A stretch of DNA of 64,000 bases from Methylocystis echinoides (GTDB lineage: Bacteria; Pseudomonadota; Alphaproteobacteria; Rhizobiales; Beijerinckiaceae), in NCBI RefSeq assembly GCF_040687965.1, contig NZ_CP156084.1, positions 1,853,501 to 1,917,500 on the forward strand, read 5' to 3'. The notes beneath the pieces are model-generated. The model saw only the letters and a program-made list of their open reading frames with translations, did not search any database and was not told where the DNA came from. This document shows positions 1 through 15,023 of the stretch, in pieces (positions within the stretch are counted from its first letter, which is position 1; each line of letters begins with the position of its first letter). A program made the translations under genes and the position numbers.

Positions 1-131
1 GTCACCTGGAACAGCGACAGTCGCAGCAGCCGCGGCATCGGCAGCTCGGCGGAGCCGGCGTCGGCGAAGGGCAGGATGCCCGGCCCGACGCGCATCAGGC
101 CTTTGACGAGGGCGGCGCTGGCGCGATTCAT
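1..131 (-). CDS. lhaA: LhaA, light-harvesting 1 assembly protein (PucC family), 5' part only
   Basis: Only the first 43 codons are in the window; the rest lies beyond the left edge. The visible N-terminus ends in RLLRLSLFQV, the start of the first membrane helix in PucC/LhaA proteins of the BCD major-facilitator family, which help insert LH1 or deliver bacteriochlorophyll. The start codon overlaps the bchM stop (ATGA), so it is translated with the bchFNBHLM operon. The order bchM-lhaA matches other purple bacteria, where puhA follows. Identity rests on a short segment plus synteny. Confidence 0.8.
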   Translation of the reverse strand, partial: MNRASAALVKGLMRVGPGILPFADAGSAELPMPRLLRLSLFQV

Positions 132-825
132 GCCGGTCGCGCCTCCACCGCCTGCGAAATATAAAAGCCGCTCACGATCTTTTCCGACTGGGCGATCCGC
201 CAGGCGTCGAGCGTCGAATGACCCTTCATCCGCGCCTCGAGCGCGGGAAGCGCGATCGGCGCGATCGCCGGGGAGCGGTTGCCGCGCGGGAACAACTGGC
301 CGAGCGCGTGCATCACGGAGAGCGCCGGCGTGCGCGGCGCAATGGTGAAGACGAGCGAGCCGTCGACGCGCGGCGCGAGCGACGCCAGCGTGCGGGCGAT
401 GTCGACGCCATCGTAATGAATGAGACTGTCCATCGCCACGACGTGATCGAAGCGGCCGAGCGCGGAATCGGCGAAATCGCCGACTTGGAAGTCGACGCGG
501 CCGGGGCCGAGATCGCCCGCCCTCTCTCGCGCCAACGCGATCAGCGTCGGCGAAAGGTCGACGGCGACGACGTCGGCGCCGCGACGCGCCGCTTCAATGG
601 CGAGCGCGCCCGTGCCGCAGCCGGCGTCGAGCAGACGCAGGCCGGCAAGATCCTGCGGCAGCCACGACAATAACCTGTTGCGCATCGCGTCGCGCCCGGC
701 GCGCACCGTCGCGCGAATGCGATTGACCGGGGCGTCAGAAGTCAGGCGTTTCCACGCCTCGACGGCCGTGCGGTCGAAATAGGCTTCGAGTTCACCGCGT
801 CTTGCGACATAGCTCGGCGTCGTCA

Positions 826-826
<1 letters not shown>
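128..826 (-). CDS. bchM: Magnesium-protoporphyrin IX O-methyltransferase BchM
   Basis: This 232-residue SAM-dependent methyltransferase makes Mg-protoporphyrin IX monomethyl ester, the step after magnesium insertion. The glycine-rich SAM motif LLDAGCGTGALAIEAARRGA sits near residues 60-80 and is followed by VVAVDLSP, the acidic loop that binds the ribose. The length is usual for BchM. The start chosen is the ATG at 826, which shares a base with the bchL stop codon; a longer upstream reading would run through bchL. The 3' end overlaps lhaA. Its place between bchL and lhaA is the standard purple-bacterial order. Confidence 0.95.
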
Positions 827-5406
<4,580 letters not shown>

Positions 5407-5435
<29 letters not shown>

Positions 5436-6930
5436 AGAGCGTCTCGACGGTGATGGTTTCGAGGCCGCGCTCGGCGGCGAATTTCTCCGTATTGCGGCGC
5501 GCCTTGCCACGCACGAAGAACGGCACTTTCCTGAGTTCCTTTTCGGCGTCCTCCGCCCAGACGACGACGATGTCGCTTGCGACCGGCGCGGCGGGCGGCG
5601 GCGTCTGCTTTCCGCCGAGATGCGACGGCGCGGCGCCGTCGTGAAATTCCGCGTCGTCGCGGAACATGGCGAGAAGGTGCTCTTCGAGGCCCATCATCAG
5701 CGGATGGACCCATGAGTCGAAGATCACATTCGCGCCCTCGAAGCCCATCTGCGGCGAGTAGCGCGCCGGGAAGTCCTGCACATGCGCCGGCGCCGACATC
5801 ACGGCGCAAGGAACGCCGAGGCGCTTGGCGATATGGCGCTCCATCTGCGTGCCGAGAACGAGTTCCGGCTGCAGCTCCATAACCTTCGCTTCGACTTCCA
5901 GATAATCGTCGGTGACGAGCGCCTCGACGCCATAGCGCGCCGCCGCCTCGCGCACGTCGCGGGCGAATTCCCGGGAATAGGAGCCGAGCCCGACGACGGT
6001 GAAGCCGAGTTCGTCGCGCGCGATGCGCGCGGCGGCGATGGCGTGGGTCGCGTCGCCGAAGATGAAGACGCGCTTGCCGGTCAGATAGGTCGAATCGACC
6101 GAACGCGCATACCAGGGCAGGCGCGAGGGCTCGACCTGCGACGCCGCCTCGGGATCGATTTCCGCGAGACGCGCGACCTCCGCGATGAAGTCGCGCGTCG
6201 CGCCGACGCCGATCGGAACGACGCGGGTAAAGGGCTGGCCATGCGTCCGCTCCAGCCATTGCGCCGCCGTGAGCGCAATCTCCGGATAGAGCAGGACGTT
6301 GAAATCGGCGTCGCCCAATCGCGTCAGATCTTTCGGGCTCGCGCCGAGCGGCGCGACGACATTGACCTCGACCCCGAGCGTGGCGAGCAGCGTTTCCATT
6401 TCGCGCACGTCGTCGCGGCAGCGGAAGCCGAGCGCCGTCGGGCCGAGAATGTTGCAGCTTCGGCGCGCGCGACGCGACCGCTCGCGGCGCGGACCGGCCA
6501 GCGCGCGCACCAGCCGATAGAAGGTTTCCGCCGCGCCCCAGTTTTCTTTCTTTTGATAGGCCGGCAAGTCGAGTGGAATCACGGGGCAGGGGAGCGCGAG
6601 CGCCTTGGCGAGACCGCCGGGGTCGTCCTGCAGCAGCTCGGCCGTGCAGGAGGCCCCGACGATCATCGCCTCCGGGGAGAAACGCTCATAGGCTTCGCGC
6701 GCGGCGCTCTTGAACAACTCGGCGGTGTCCGACCCGAGGTCGCGCGCCTGAAACGTCGTATAGGTCACCGGCGGCCGGGAGCCGCGCCGCTCGATCATGG
6801 TGAAGAGCAGATCGGCGTAAGTGTCGCCCTGCGGCGCATGCAGCACATAATGCAATCCGCGCATGGCGGTCGCGACGCGCATCGCGCCGATATGGGGCGG
6901 GCCTTCATAGGTCCAGAGCGTGAGCTGCAT
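5407..6930 (-). CDS. bchB: Dark protochlorophyllide reductase subunit BchB
   Basis: BchB pairs with BchN to form the NifDK-like catalytic heterotetramer that reduces ring D of protochlorophyllide without light. The 507-residue protein opens with [20 protein letters not shown], a family signature. It carries the conserved Cys region [15 protein letters not shown] and a short C-terminal domain (residues about 455-507) typical of BchB/ChlB. Length is normal. It starts 3 bases after the bchN stop codon and overlaps bchH, so it is an internal gene of the bchFNBHLM operon. Confidence 0.96.
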
Positions 6931-6933
6931 GGC

Positions 6934-8726
<1,793 letters not shown>

Positions 8727-9190
8727 GCCGTTTCCTCGCCCCGCCTCGTTCTTCGAGGAGCGTTCCTGGCGCGCGCGGCGCAACCAGGTCGACCCAGGGA
8801 CAAAGCCTAAAGCGCCTCGGCGGAATGTGTCAACTAAAATTGACGTTCAGTATTTATGACATTTTCCCTGGGATGCGCTATCCTGTCGCAGCGGAACGTT
8901 GCTCCGCCCCGGCCATCCTCTTGAAAAAAGGCTGGGCAAAGCCGCCTAAGGCGCACCGCAAATCTTTGATCGGCCAAGCGAGAGTCGGATATGATGGGCG
9001 CGGCGATAGGTTGTATCTTGCGGTCACCGGCGCGAAAGACGCCGTTTCCGACCCTGCGGGCTTTCCTCTGGCCAAGATGTTGCTTTGGCTCCATCCGAAA
9101 AGGGGATGACGTGAGGTCTGGCTGCTCCTGCAAACATGCGATGACACGCCGTCCTGTCGACAGAAGCGTTCAGAAAAAGAGATCAGGGTT
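8727..9190. other. Divergent intergenic region bchF/ppsR1 (464 bp)
   Basis: No convincing gene was seen; short open frames here lack coding character and a ribosome site. The segment near 8820-8880 is distinctly AT-richer than its surroundings and contains the PpsR-like box at 8828-8845, which suits the bchF promoter. The rest, toward ppsR1, shows no feature I can name. Confidence 0.6.
8828..8845. promoter_or_regulatory. PpsR/CrtJ-type operator upstream of bchF (one mismatch)
   Basis: The sequence TGTCAACTAAAATTGACG fits TGT-N12-ACA except for the last base, and its halves TGTCAA and TTGAC form a dyad. Position, about 100 bases before bchF, fits repression of the bchFNBHLM operon. Binding is inferred. 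Confidence 0.65.
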
Positions 9191-10630
9191 GTGAGCGACG
9201 CTGCGACTCCCGCCGTGCCGATCGGCTTTTCCGCCGCCGATGCGCGTCTGAGCGGGCTGGCCGCGGAAAACGTCGGCGCGCTCCTCGCCGCCGCCAGCGA
9301 CGTGACGCTCGTTCTGGACTCAAAGGGCGTCATTGTCGACGCCGCGATCGGCGCGAATGGTTCTCCCCTGGCGAAGGACTGGATCGGCAAGCCGTGGATC
9401 GAGACGGTGACGGTGGAAAGCCGCCCGAAAGTCGAGGCCCTGCTGCGCGACGCGTTGAAGGGCGCCGCGCCGCGCTGGCGACAGGTCAATCACCCGTCGC
9501 CCGACACCGCCGCCGATCTGCCGATGAATTACGCGGCGACGCGGAGCCATCCGGGCGGCCCGCTCGTCGCCTTCGGCCGCGATTTGCGCGCGCTCGCGAC
9601 GCTGCAGCAGCGGGTCGCCGAATCGCAGCAGGAAATGGAGCGCGAATACGCCCGCATTCGAAGCGCCGAAAAGCGCTACCGGCTGCTGTTCCAACTCGCC
9701 GCCGAGGCCATTCTCATCCTCGACGCCTCGACGCATCGCATCGTCGAGGCCAATCCCGCCGCCCTGGCGCTGCTCGGCAAGCCTGTCAAGAAACTCGTCG
9801 GCGGCTCATTTACCGATTTGTTCGATGACGCGAGCCGCCGCGTCGCCCAGTCTTTCGTGGCGGCGCTTCTCGTCGCCCCGCGCGTCGACAATGTGCACGC
9901 CGCCCTCGCGGAGAGCCATGAGGCGCTGCTGCTGTCGGGCGCCTTGTTCCGCCAGGAGGGCGCCAACGCCATTCTCGTCGCGCTGTCGCGGATCCACGGC
10001 GGCGCGGCGCTCTCGATCGAAAAGGCGGGCGCGCTGCTCGTGCTCGAGCGCATGCCCGACGCTTTTGCGCTGACAGACAAGGACCGACGTATTTTGATGG
10101 CGAACGCCGCTTTCGTCGACCTCGCGCAGGTCGCGTCCGAGGAGAGAGTGCGCGGCGAGCCGATCGAGAAATGGATCGGCCGCCCGGGCCTCGAGGTCGA
10201 CGTCCTCTTCGCCAATCTGCAGACCCATGGCGTTTTGCGCAATTTCTCCACAGTGGCGCGCGGCGAGCATGGAACGACCGAAGACGTGGAAGTTTCGGCC
10301 GTCGACGTCTCTGACGGCGCGCGGCGCTGTCTCGGCTTTTGCATCCGCACCGCCGCTTGGCGACCCGGGCGAGAGCGGCTCGGCGGGCGCGAACTGCCGC
10401 GCACCGCCGAGCAATTCGTCGATCTCGTCGGGCGCGTGTCGCTCAAGAATCTGGTGCGCGAGACCACGGATCTGATCGAGCGGCTCTGTATAGAGGCGGC
10501 GTTGGACCTGACCAAAGACAACCGCGCCTCGGCGGCAGAAATGCTTGGCCTGAGCCGCCAGGCCTTTTACGTCAAGTTGCGGCGCTACGGGCTGGGCGAC
10601 CTCGACGACGCGACCGGCGGCGTGGATTGA
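9191..10630 (+). CDS. ppsR: PpsR-type transcriptional regulator of photosynthesis genes (PpsR1)
   Basis: This is a 479-residue PpsR/CrtJ family protein: an N-terminal domain, PAS domains (one around residues 160-270, another near 290-390), a Gln/Glu-rich helix near residue 140, and a C-terminal Fis-type helix-turn-helix with SAAEMLGLSRQAFYVKLRRY. PpsR binds TGT-N12-ACA and represses bch, crt and puc genes under oxygen. Cysteines that might act as redox switches are in RRCLGFC and, just before the DNA-binding helices, in IERLCIE. Start is the GTG at 9191. It faces away from bchF. A second, divergent paralogue sits at 20522-21832. Confidence 0.93.
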   Translation: MSDAATPAVPIGFSAADARLSGLAAENVGALLAAASDVTLVLDSKGVIVDAAIGANGSPLAKDWIGKPWIETVTVESRPKVEALLRDALKGAAPRWRQVNHPSPDTAADLPMNYAATRSHPGGPLVAFGRDLRALATLQQRVAESQQEMEREYARIRSAEKRYRLLFQLAAEAILILDASTHRIVEANPAALALLGKPVKKLVGGSFTDLFDDASRRVAQSFVAALLVAPRVDNVHAALAESHEALLLSGALFRQEGANAILVALSRIHGGAALSIEKAGALLVLERMPDAFALTDKDRRILMANAAFVDLAQVASEERVRGEPIEKWIGRPGLEVDVLFANLQTHGVLRNFSTVARGEHGTTEDVEVSAVDVSDGARRCLGFCIRTAAWRPGRERLGGRELPRTAEQFVDLVGRVSLKNLVRETTDLIERLCIEAALDLTKDNRASAAEMLGLSRQAFYVKLRRYGLGDLDDATGGVD

Positions 10631-10665
10631 CGTCGCACCCCAAGCAGCCGGTGGCGCGATCGTTG

Positions 10666-10683
10666 TGTAAAGGTAGATTGACA
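10666..10683. promoter_or_regulatory. PpsR-type operator upstream of bchG (perfect TGT-N12-ACA)
   Basis: TGTAAAGGTAGATTGACA matches the consensus exactly and lies 30 bases before the bchG start. Eight bases after it, at 10692-10697, a further TGTCAA half-site occurs, making TTGACA-N8-TGTCAA. This could allow cooperative binding of a second dimer. Confidence 0.75.
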
Positions 10684-10712
10684 GAAAAGAGTGTCAAGCA
10701 TACTCTCCACGC

Positions 10713-11579
10713 ATGGAGACCCCGAAGCCAGCAGCCGTTCTCGAGCTTTTGAAGCCGATTACCTGGTTTGCGCCGATGTGGGCGTTCGCCTGCGGCATCG
10801 TTTCCTCGGGCGTCTCTCCGTTCTCCCGATGGTCGTTCATCGTGGCGGGCGTCATGCTCGCCGGACCGCTCGTCTGCGCGACGAGCCAGGCGGTGAACGA
10901 TTGGTACGATCGCGACGTCGACGCCATCAATGAACCGAACCGGCCGATCCCCTCCGGCCGCGTTCCCGGCCGCTGGGGCTTCTATATCGCCTGCGTCTGG
11001 ACGCTGCTCTCGCTTGTCGTCGCGGCGACGCTCGGACAGTGGGTGTTCGCGGCCGCTGTGGTGGGGCTGTTTCTGGCCTGGGTCTACAGCGCCCCGCCGC
11101 TGCGCCTGAAACAGAACGGCTGGTGGGGAAATTCCGCCGTTGCGCTTTGCTACGAGGGGTTGCCCTGGTTCACGGGCGCAGCGGTCATGGCGGCGTCGCT
11201 TCCCGACTGGCGCGTGATCGCGCTCGCTCTGCTCTACAGCATCGGGGCGCATGGCATCATGACGCTCAACGACTTCAAGTCGGTCGACGGGGATGCGCGC
11301 ATGGGCGTCGCGTCGCTCCCTGTTCAACTCGGCGTCAATGAAGCGGCGCGTTTCGCCTGCGTCGTAATGGCGGCGCCTCAGCTTGTGGTGATCGCCCTGC
11401 TCGTTTCATGGGGGCGGCCGCTGCACGCCGCCGGCGTCGCTGCGCTTCTTCTCGGCCAGTTTGTGCTGATGCGCCGCCTTCTCAGCGATCCGCGGGCGCA
11501 GGCGCCCTTCTACAACGCAACCGGCACGACGCTTTACGTGCTCGGCATGCTGCTGTCCGCATTCGCCCTGCGCATGTGA
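10713..11579 (+). CDS. bchG: Bacteriochlorophyll synthase BchG
   Basis: BchG esterifies bacteriochlorophyllide a with geranylgeranyl diphosphate in the membrane. It is a 288-residue UbiA-type prenyltransferase with about eight membrane helices. The prenyl-diphosphate binding motif is NDWYDRDVDAINEPNRPIPS (about residues 68-87), and a second aspartate motif is in NDFKSVDGD. It starts the bchG-pucC-like-bchP-tspO operon and has a perfect PpsR box 30 bases upstream. Confidence 0.97.
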   Translation: METPKPAAVLELLKPITWFAPMWAFACGIVSSGVSPFSRWSFIVAGVMLAGPLVCATSQAVNDWYDRDVDAINEPNRPIPSGRVPGRWGFYIACVWTLLSLVVAATLGQWVFAAAVVGLFLAWVYSAPPLRLKQNGWWGNSAVALCYEGLPWFTGAAVMAASLPDWRVIALALLYSIGAHGIMTLNDFKSVDGDARMGVASLPVQLGVNEAARFACVVMAAPQLVVIALLVSWGRPLHAAGVAALLLGQFVLMRRLLSDPRAQAPFYNATGTTLYVLGMLLSAFALRM

Positions 11580-11608
11580 ACGGACGCACTGGAAGAGGGA
11601 GGCAAAGG

Positions 11609-12934
11609 ATGAACGCAGCGCCGCTCGGCTGGGCCGGCATCGTCCGGCTGGGGCTCGTCCAGACCGCGCTCGGGGCGATCGTCGTGCTGATGACCTCGAC
11701 CATCAATCGCGTCATGGTCGTGGAGCTGGCCTTGCCCGCCTTCGTTCCGGGCCTGCTCGTCGCCTCGCATTACGCCATCCAGATCCTGCGGCCGGCCTGG
11801 GGTTACGGCGCGGACGTCGGCGGCCGACGCACGCCCTGGATCATCGGCGGCGTCGCCACGCTGGCGTTCGGCGGCGTCGGCGCGGCGCTCGGCGCGGCGC
11901 TCACGGCGACCCATCTCGTCGCGGGCCTTGCGCTCTCGGCCATTGCGTTTCTCCTTGTCGGCGTCGGCGCCGGCGCGGCGGGAACCTCGACGCTCGCCAT
12001 GCTGGCGACGCGCGTCGCGCCGGCGCGCCGCGCCGCCGCAGCGACGACCGTCTGGGTGATGATGATCCTCGGCTTCGCCGTCAGCGCGCCGCTCGCCGGG
12101 CATTTCCTCGATCCCTTCTCACAGCAACGACTGATCATCGTGACGTCGGTCGTCTGCGCGATCGCTTTTCTCGTTGCGACGCTCGCCGTAATCGGACTCG
12201 AAACCGAGGCGCCGGCGCCCGCCGCGGCGCATAGAAAGCCGCCGTTCCGCGAGGCCTTCGCGCAAGTGTGGCGCGAGCCGGCGGCGCGCCAGTTCACGAT
12301 CTTCATTTTCGTCTCGATGCTCGCTTACAGCATGCAGGAATTGCTGGTCGAACCTTTCGCTGGCGTGGTTTTCGGCATGACGCCGGGCGCGACCACCAAG
12401 CTCGCCGGCCTTCAGCATGGCGGCGTGCTGCTCGGCATGGTCGGCGTCGCCCTTGCGGCGACGGCGATCGGCGGGCCGCGCCTGGGCTCGCTGCGGATGT
12501 GGACGGTCGGCGGCTGCCTCGCGTCGGGCGCCGCGCTCGTCGCCGTCGCCGCGAGCGGCTATGCGGGCCTTGCGCTCGCGCTGCGCGCGTCCGTCTTCGC
12601 CCTTGGCGTCGCCAACGGCGCCTTCGCCGTCGCGGCGATCGGCTCGATGATGGGGCTCGCCGGCTCCGGCGCCCAGGCGCGGGAAGGCACCCGCATGGGC
12701 CTGTGGGGCGCCGCGCAGGCCATCGCCTTCGGTTGCGGCGGCGTCTTTGCGACGATCCTCGTCGACCTCGCCAAGCTCGCGGTCGGCGCGCCGCTGACGG
12801 CCTACGCCATCGTTTTTGTCGCGGAAGCTGCGTTGTTTGTCGTTTCGGCGGTTCTCGCGGGCGGCGTCGCCCGCCCGCAGGCGGCGCGCGGCGCCGTCGG
12901 CCTGCCGGCACAAGCCGCGACGGCGAAATCTTGA
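11609..12934 (+). CDS. PucC/BCD-family membrane carrier between bchG and bchP (ORF428-like)
   Basis: This is a 441-residue, about 12-helix protein of the BCD branch of the major-facilitator family, like PucC and LhaA. The gene between bchG and bchP in other purple bacteria (orf428) is of the same type. It carries TINRVMVVELALPA and RPAWGYGADVGGRRTPWI, typical of the family. A role in moving or supplying bacteriochlorophyll to light-harvesting assembly is likely but unproven. The ATG at 11609 follows a clear ribosome site (GGAAGAGGGAGG); the longer open frame upstream overlaps bchG and is not real. Confidence 0.9.
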   Translation: MNAAPLGWAGIVRLGLVQTALGAIVVLMTSTINRVMVVELALPAFVPGLLVASHYAIQILRPAWGYGADVGGRRTPWIIGGVATLAFGGVGAALGAALTATHLVAGLALSAIAFLLVGVGAGAAGTSTLAMLATRVAPARRAAAATTVWVMMILGFAVSAPLAGHFLDPFSQQRLIIVTSVVCAIAFLVATLAVIGLETEAPAPAAAHRKPPFREAFAQVWREPAARQFTIFIFVSMLAYSMQELLVEPFAGVVFGMTPGATTKLAGLQHGGVLLGMVGVALAATAIGGPRLGSLRMWTVGGCLASGAALVAVAASGYAGLALALRASVFALGVANGAFAVAAIGSMMGLAGSGAQAREGTRMGLWGAAQAIAFGCGGVFATILVDLAKLAVGAPLTAYAIVFVAEAALFVVSAVLAGGVARPQAARGAVGLPAQAATAKS

Positions 12935-12946
12935 GGGGAGCGCGCG

Positions 12947-14125
12947 ATGACGCAGGAGCCAGTCTTCGATGTGGCGGTTGTCGGCGGCGGCCCGGCGGGC
13001 GCAACGGCCGCGCATGATCTCGCGCGGCGCGGCCGAAGCGTCGCGCTGATCGACAAGGCCGGACGAATCAAGCCTTGCGGCGGCGCCATTCCGCCGCGTC
13101 TGATCCGCGACTTCAACGTGCCCGATCGATTGTTGAAGGCGCGCGTCACGTCGGCGCGCATGATCTCGCCCAAAGGCGTCGCCGTCGACATGCCCATCAA
13201 GGGCGGCTTCGTCGGCATGGTCGACCGCTGCGAATTCGACGAATGGCTGCGCGAACGCGCCGCCGCTTCGGGCGCGGTGCGCGTCACGGGCGATTACGAA
13301 AGCATTGCCCGCGACGAGGCAGGCGTCGCGCAGCTGCGCTACCGCGTGAAGGGCGAAGCCGAGCCGCGGACGCTGCGCGCGCGCCTCGTCATCGGCGCCG
13401 ATGGCGCGCTGTCGCAAGTTGGCCGGCAGGAAGTGCCGGGCGCCGACAAGACGCGCTTCGTCTTCGCCTATCACGAGGTCGTCGCCACACCGCCGGCCGG
13501 CGATCCCGACCGCTGCGAAATCCATTATCGCGGGGCCTTGTCGCCCGATTTCTACGCGTGGATTTTCCCGCATGGCGACACGATGAGCGTCGGCTCCGGA
13601 AGCGCCAATAAAGGATTCTCGCTCAAAACGTCCGTGCGCGAGCTGCGGGACGTCACGGGGCTCGCTGCGACCGCGACCATGCGGCGCGAAGGCGCGCCCA
13701 TTCCGCTGAAGCCGCTCAAGCGCTGGGACAATGGCCGCGACGTGGTTCTTGCGGGGGACGCCGCCGGCGTCGTCGCGCCCGCCTCCGGCGAGGGCATTTA
13801 TTACGCCATGCTCGGCGGACGTCTCGCGGCCGACGCCGCGGACGACTGTTTGCGCACCGGCGACGCAAGAGCGCTGGCGACGGCGCGAAAACGCTTCATG
13901 AAGGCGCATGGCCGCGTCTTCTTCATTCTCGGGATCATGCAGTATTTCTGGTATCGCAACGACCGGCTGCGCGAAGCCTTCGTCAGCATGTGCAAGGACC
14001 CGGACGTCCAGCGGCTCACCTGGGAGGCCTATATGAACAAGGAGCTGGTGCGCCGCGATCCGATGGCGCATGTGCGCATCTTCTTCAAGGATCTCGCCCA
14101 TCTGCTCAGGCTGGCGTCGCCATGA
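12947..14125 (+). CDS. bchP: Geranylgeranyl reductase BchP
   Basis: BchP reduces three double bonds of the geranylgeranyl tail of bacteriochlorophyll to phytyl. The 392-residue flavoprotein begins with the FAD-binding motif VAVVGGGPAGATAAHDLA (residues 8-25), followed by KPCGGAIPPRL. The second FAD block DVVLAGDAAGVVAPASGEGI is near residues 264-283. Length and order (bchG-orf-bchP) are standard. The stop codon overlaps the tspO start. Confidence 0.96.
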   Translation: MTQEPVFDVAVVGGGPAGATAAHDLARRGRSVALIDKAGRIKPCGGAIPPRLIRDFNVPDRLLKARVTSARMISPKGVAVDMPIKGGFVGMVDRCEFDEWLRERAAASGAVRVTGDYESIARDEAGVAQLRYRVKGEAEPRTLRARLVIGADGALSQVGRQEVPGADKTRFVFAYHEVVATPPAGDPDRCEIHYRGALSPDFYAWIFPHGDTMSVGSGSANKGFSLKTSVRELRDVTGLAATATMRREGAPIPLKPLKRWDNGRDVVLAGDAAGVVAPASGEGIYYAMLGGRLAADAADDCLRTGDARALATARKRFMKAHGRVFFILGIMQYFWYRNDRLREAFVSMCKDPDVQRLTWEAYMNKELVRRDPMAHVRIFFKDLAHLLRLASP

Positions 14126-14655
14126 CGACTTGGGCCGCGGATCGGTGGACGCTCGTGGCGGTCGCGACAGCCATCGTCGGACTGGTCGCCGTGCTCGGCG
14201 GTCTCGCGACCGAAGTCGGCGCGTGGTACGAGAGCCTGCGCTTTCCCTCCTGGCGGCCGCCCAACTGGATTTTCGCGCCGGCCTGGACTTTGATTTTCCT
14301 TCTGACCGCGACGAGCGGCGTGCTCGCCTTCGAACAGGCGCCCGATGATCGCGCGCGGGCGCTGCTGCTCGCGCTCTTCCTCGTCAACGCCGTGCTCAAT
14401 GTCGCCTGGAGCCCGCTGTTTTTCAAACTGCGGCGGCCCGATTGGGCGCTCGTCGAACTCGTCTTTCTGTGGCTGTCGATCGCGGCGCTCATCGTCGCGG
14501 TCGGCGCGATCTCGACCGTCGCCGGCGCGCTGCTCGCGCCCTATCTCGCCTGGGTCAGCTTCGCAGGCTTTCTCAACTGGAAAATGGTGCAGCTCAACAA
14601 GCCATTCGCCACACACTGGCCGCGCGCCGGTCGCGGGACGGGAGGCGCCGCGTGA
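14122..14655 (+). CDS. tspO: TspO/CrtK tryptophan-rich sensory protein
   Basis: This 177-residue membrane protein has five predicted helices and the TspO signature FPSWRPPNWIFAPAWT. In purple bacteria TspO (CrtK) binds tetrapyrroles and modulates photosynthesis gene expression with oxygen. The ATG overlaps the bchP stop, and the next gene starts inside the tspO stop (GTGA), so the three are translationally coupled. Confidence 0.93.
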   Translation: MTTWAADRWTLVAVATAIVGLVAVLGGLATEVGAWYESLRFPSWRPPNWIFAPAWTLIFLLTATSGVLAFEQAPDDRARALLLALFLVNAVLNVAWSPLFFKLRRPDWALVELVFLWLSIAALIVAVGAISTVAGALLAPYLAWVSFAGFLNWKMVQLNKPFATHWPRAGRGTGGAA

Positions 14656-15023
14656 GTTTCGTCGTCGATCCCCGCTTCATCGACGCCATTCTCGCGCTTG
14701 TGGCGTTGGAGGCCGTCGGCGTCCTCGGCCTTCGCTGGTCGCGAGTCAGCGGCCCCGAGCCGCTCGGCTTCCTCTGCACGCTCTCCGCTGGCGCGTTCTT
14801 GCTGCTCGCTTTGCGCAACGCGCTCGCCGGCGCGTCGACCTTCGCCATCGCCGCGAGCCTCGTTCTCGCGCTGGCGTCGCATCTGGCCGATTTATGGCTG
14901 CGCTGGCGATCCTCTTCGGAGACTGCTGCTCAATCGACGATCGGGAAGCAGACGGCGATCGCCCAGGCGAGGCCAAAAGCCGCGCCGAGCGCGCCGGGGA
15001 GGGGGTCGCGCGTGCGGGCGTAA
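14652..15023 (+). CDS. Small hypothetical membrane protein downstream of tspO
   Basis: The 123-residue product has about three or four hydrophobic helices (roughly residues 8-25, 35-55, 58-80). It ends in a basic, disordered tail. It starts with a GTG overlapping the tspO stop, which supports it as a real coupled gene. Its last 94 bases overlap the 3' end of the convergent hydrolase gene, so the tail may be poorly constrained. I do not recognise the family. Confidence 0.6.
   Translation: MSFVVDPRFIDAILALVALEAVGVLGLRWSRVSGPEPLGFLCTLSAGAFLLLALRNALAGASTFAIAASLVLALASHLADLWLRWRSSSETAAQSTIGKQTAIAQARPKAAPSAPGRGSRVRA

Noticed and set aside
8825..9109. Open frame in the bchF/ppsR1 gap as a gene
   Set aside because: It starts within the PpsR-like box region, has no ribosome site and no protein-like pattern.
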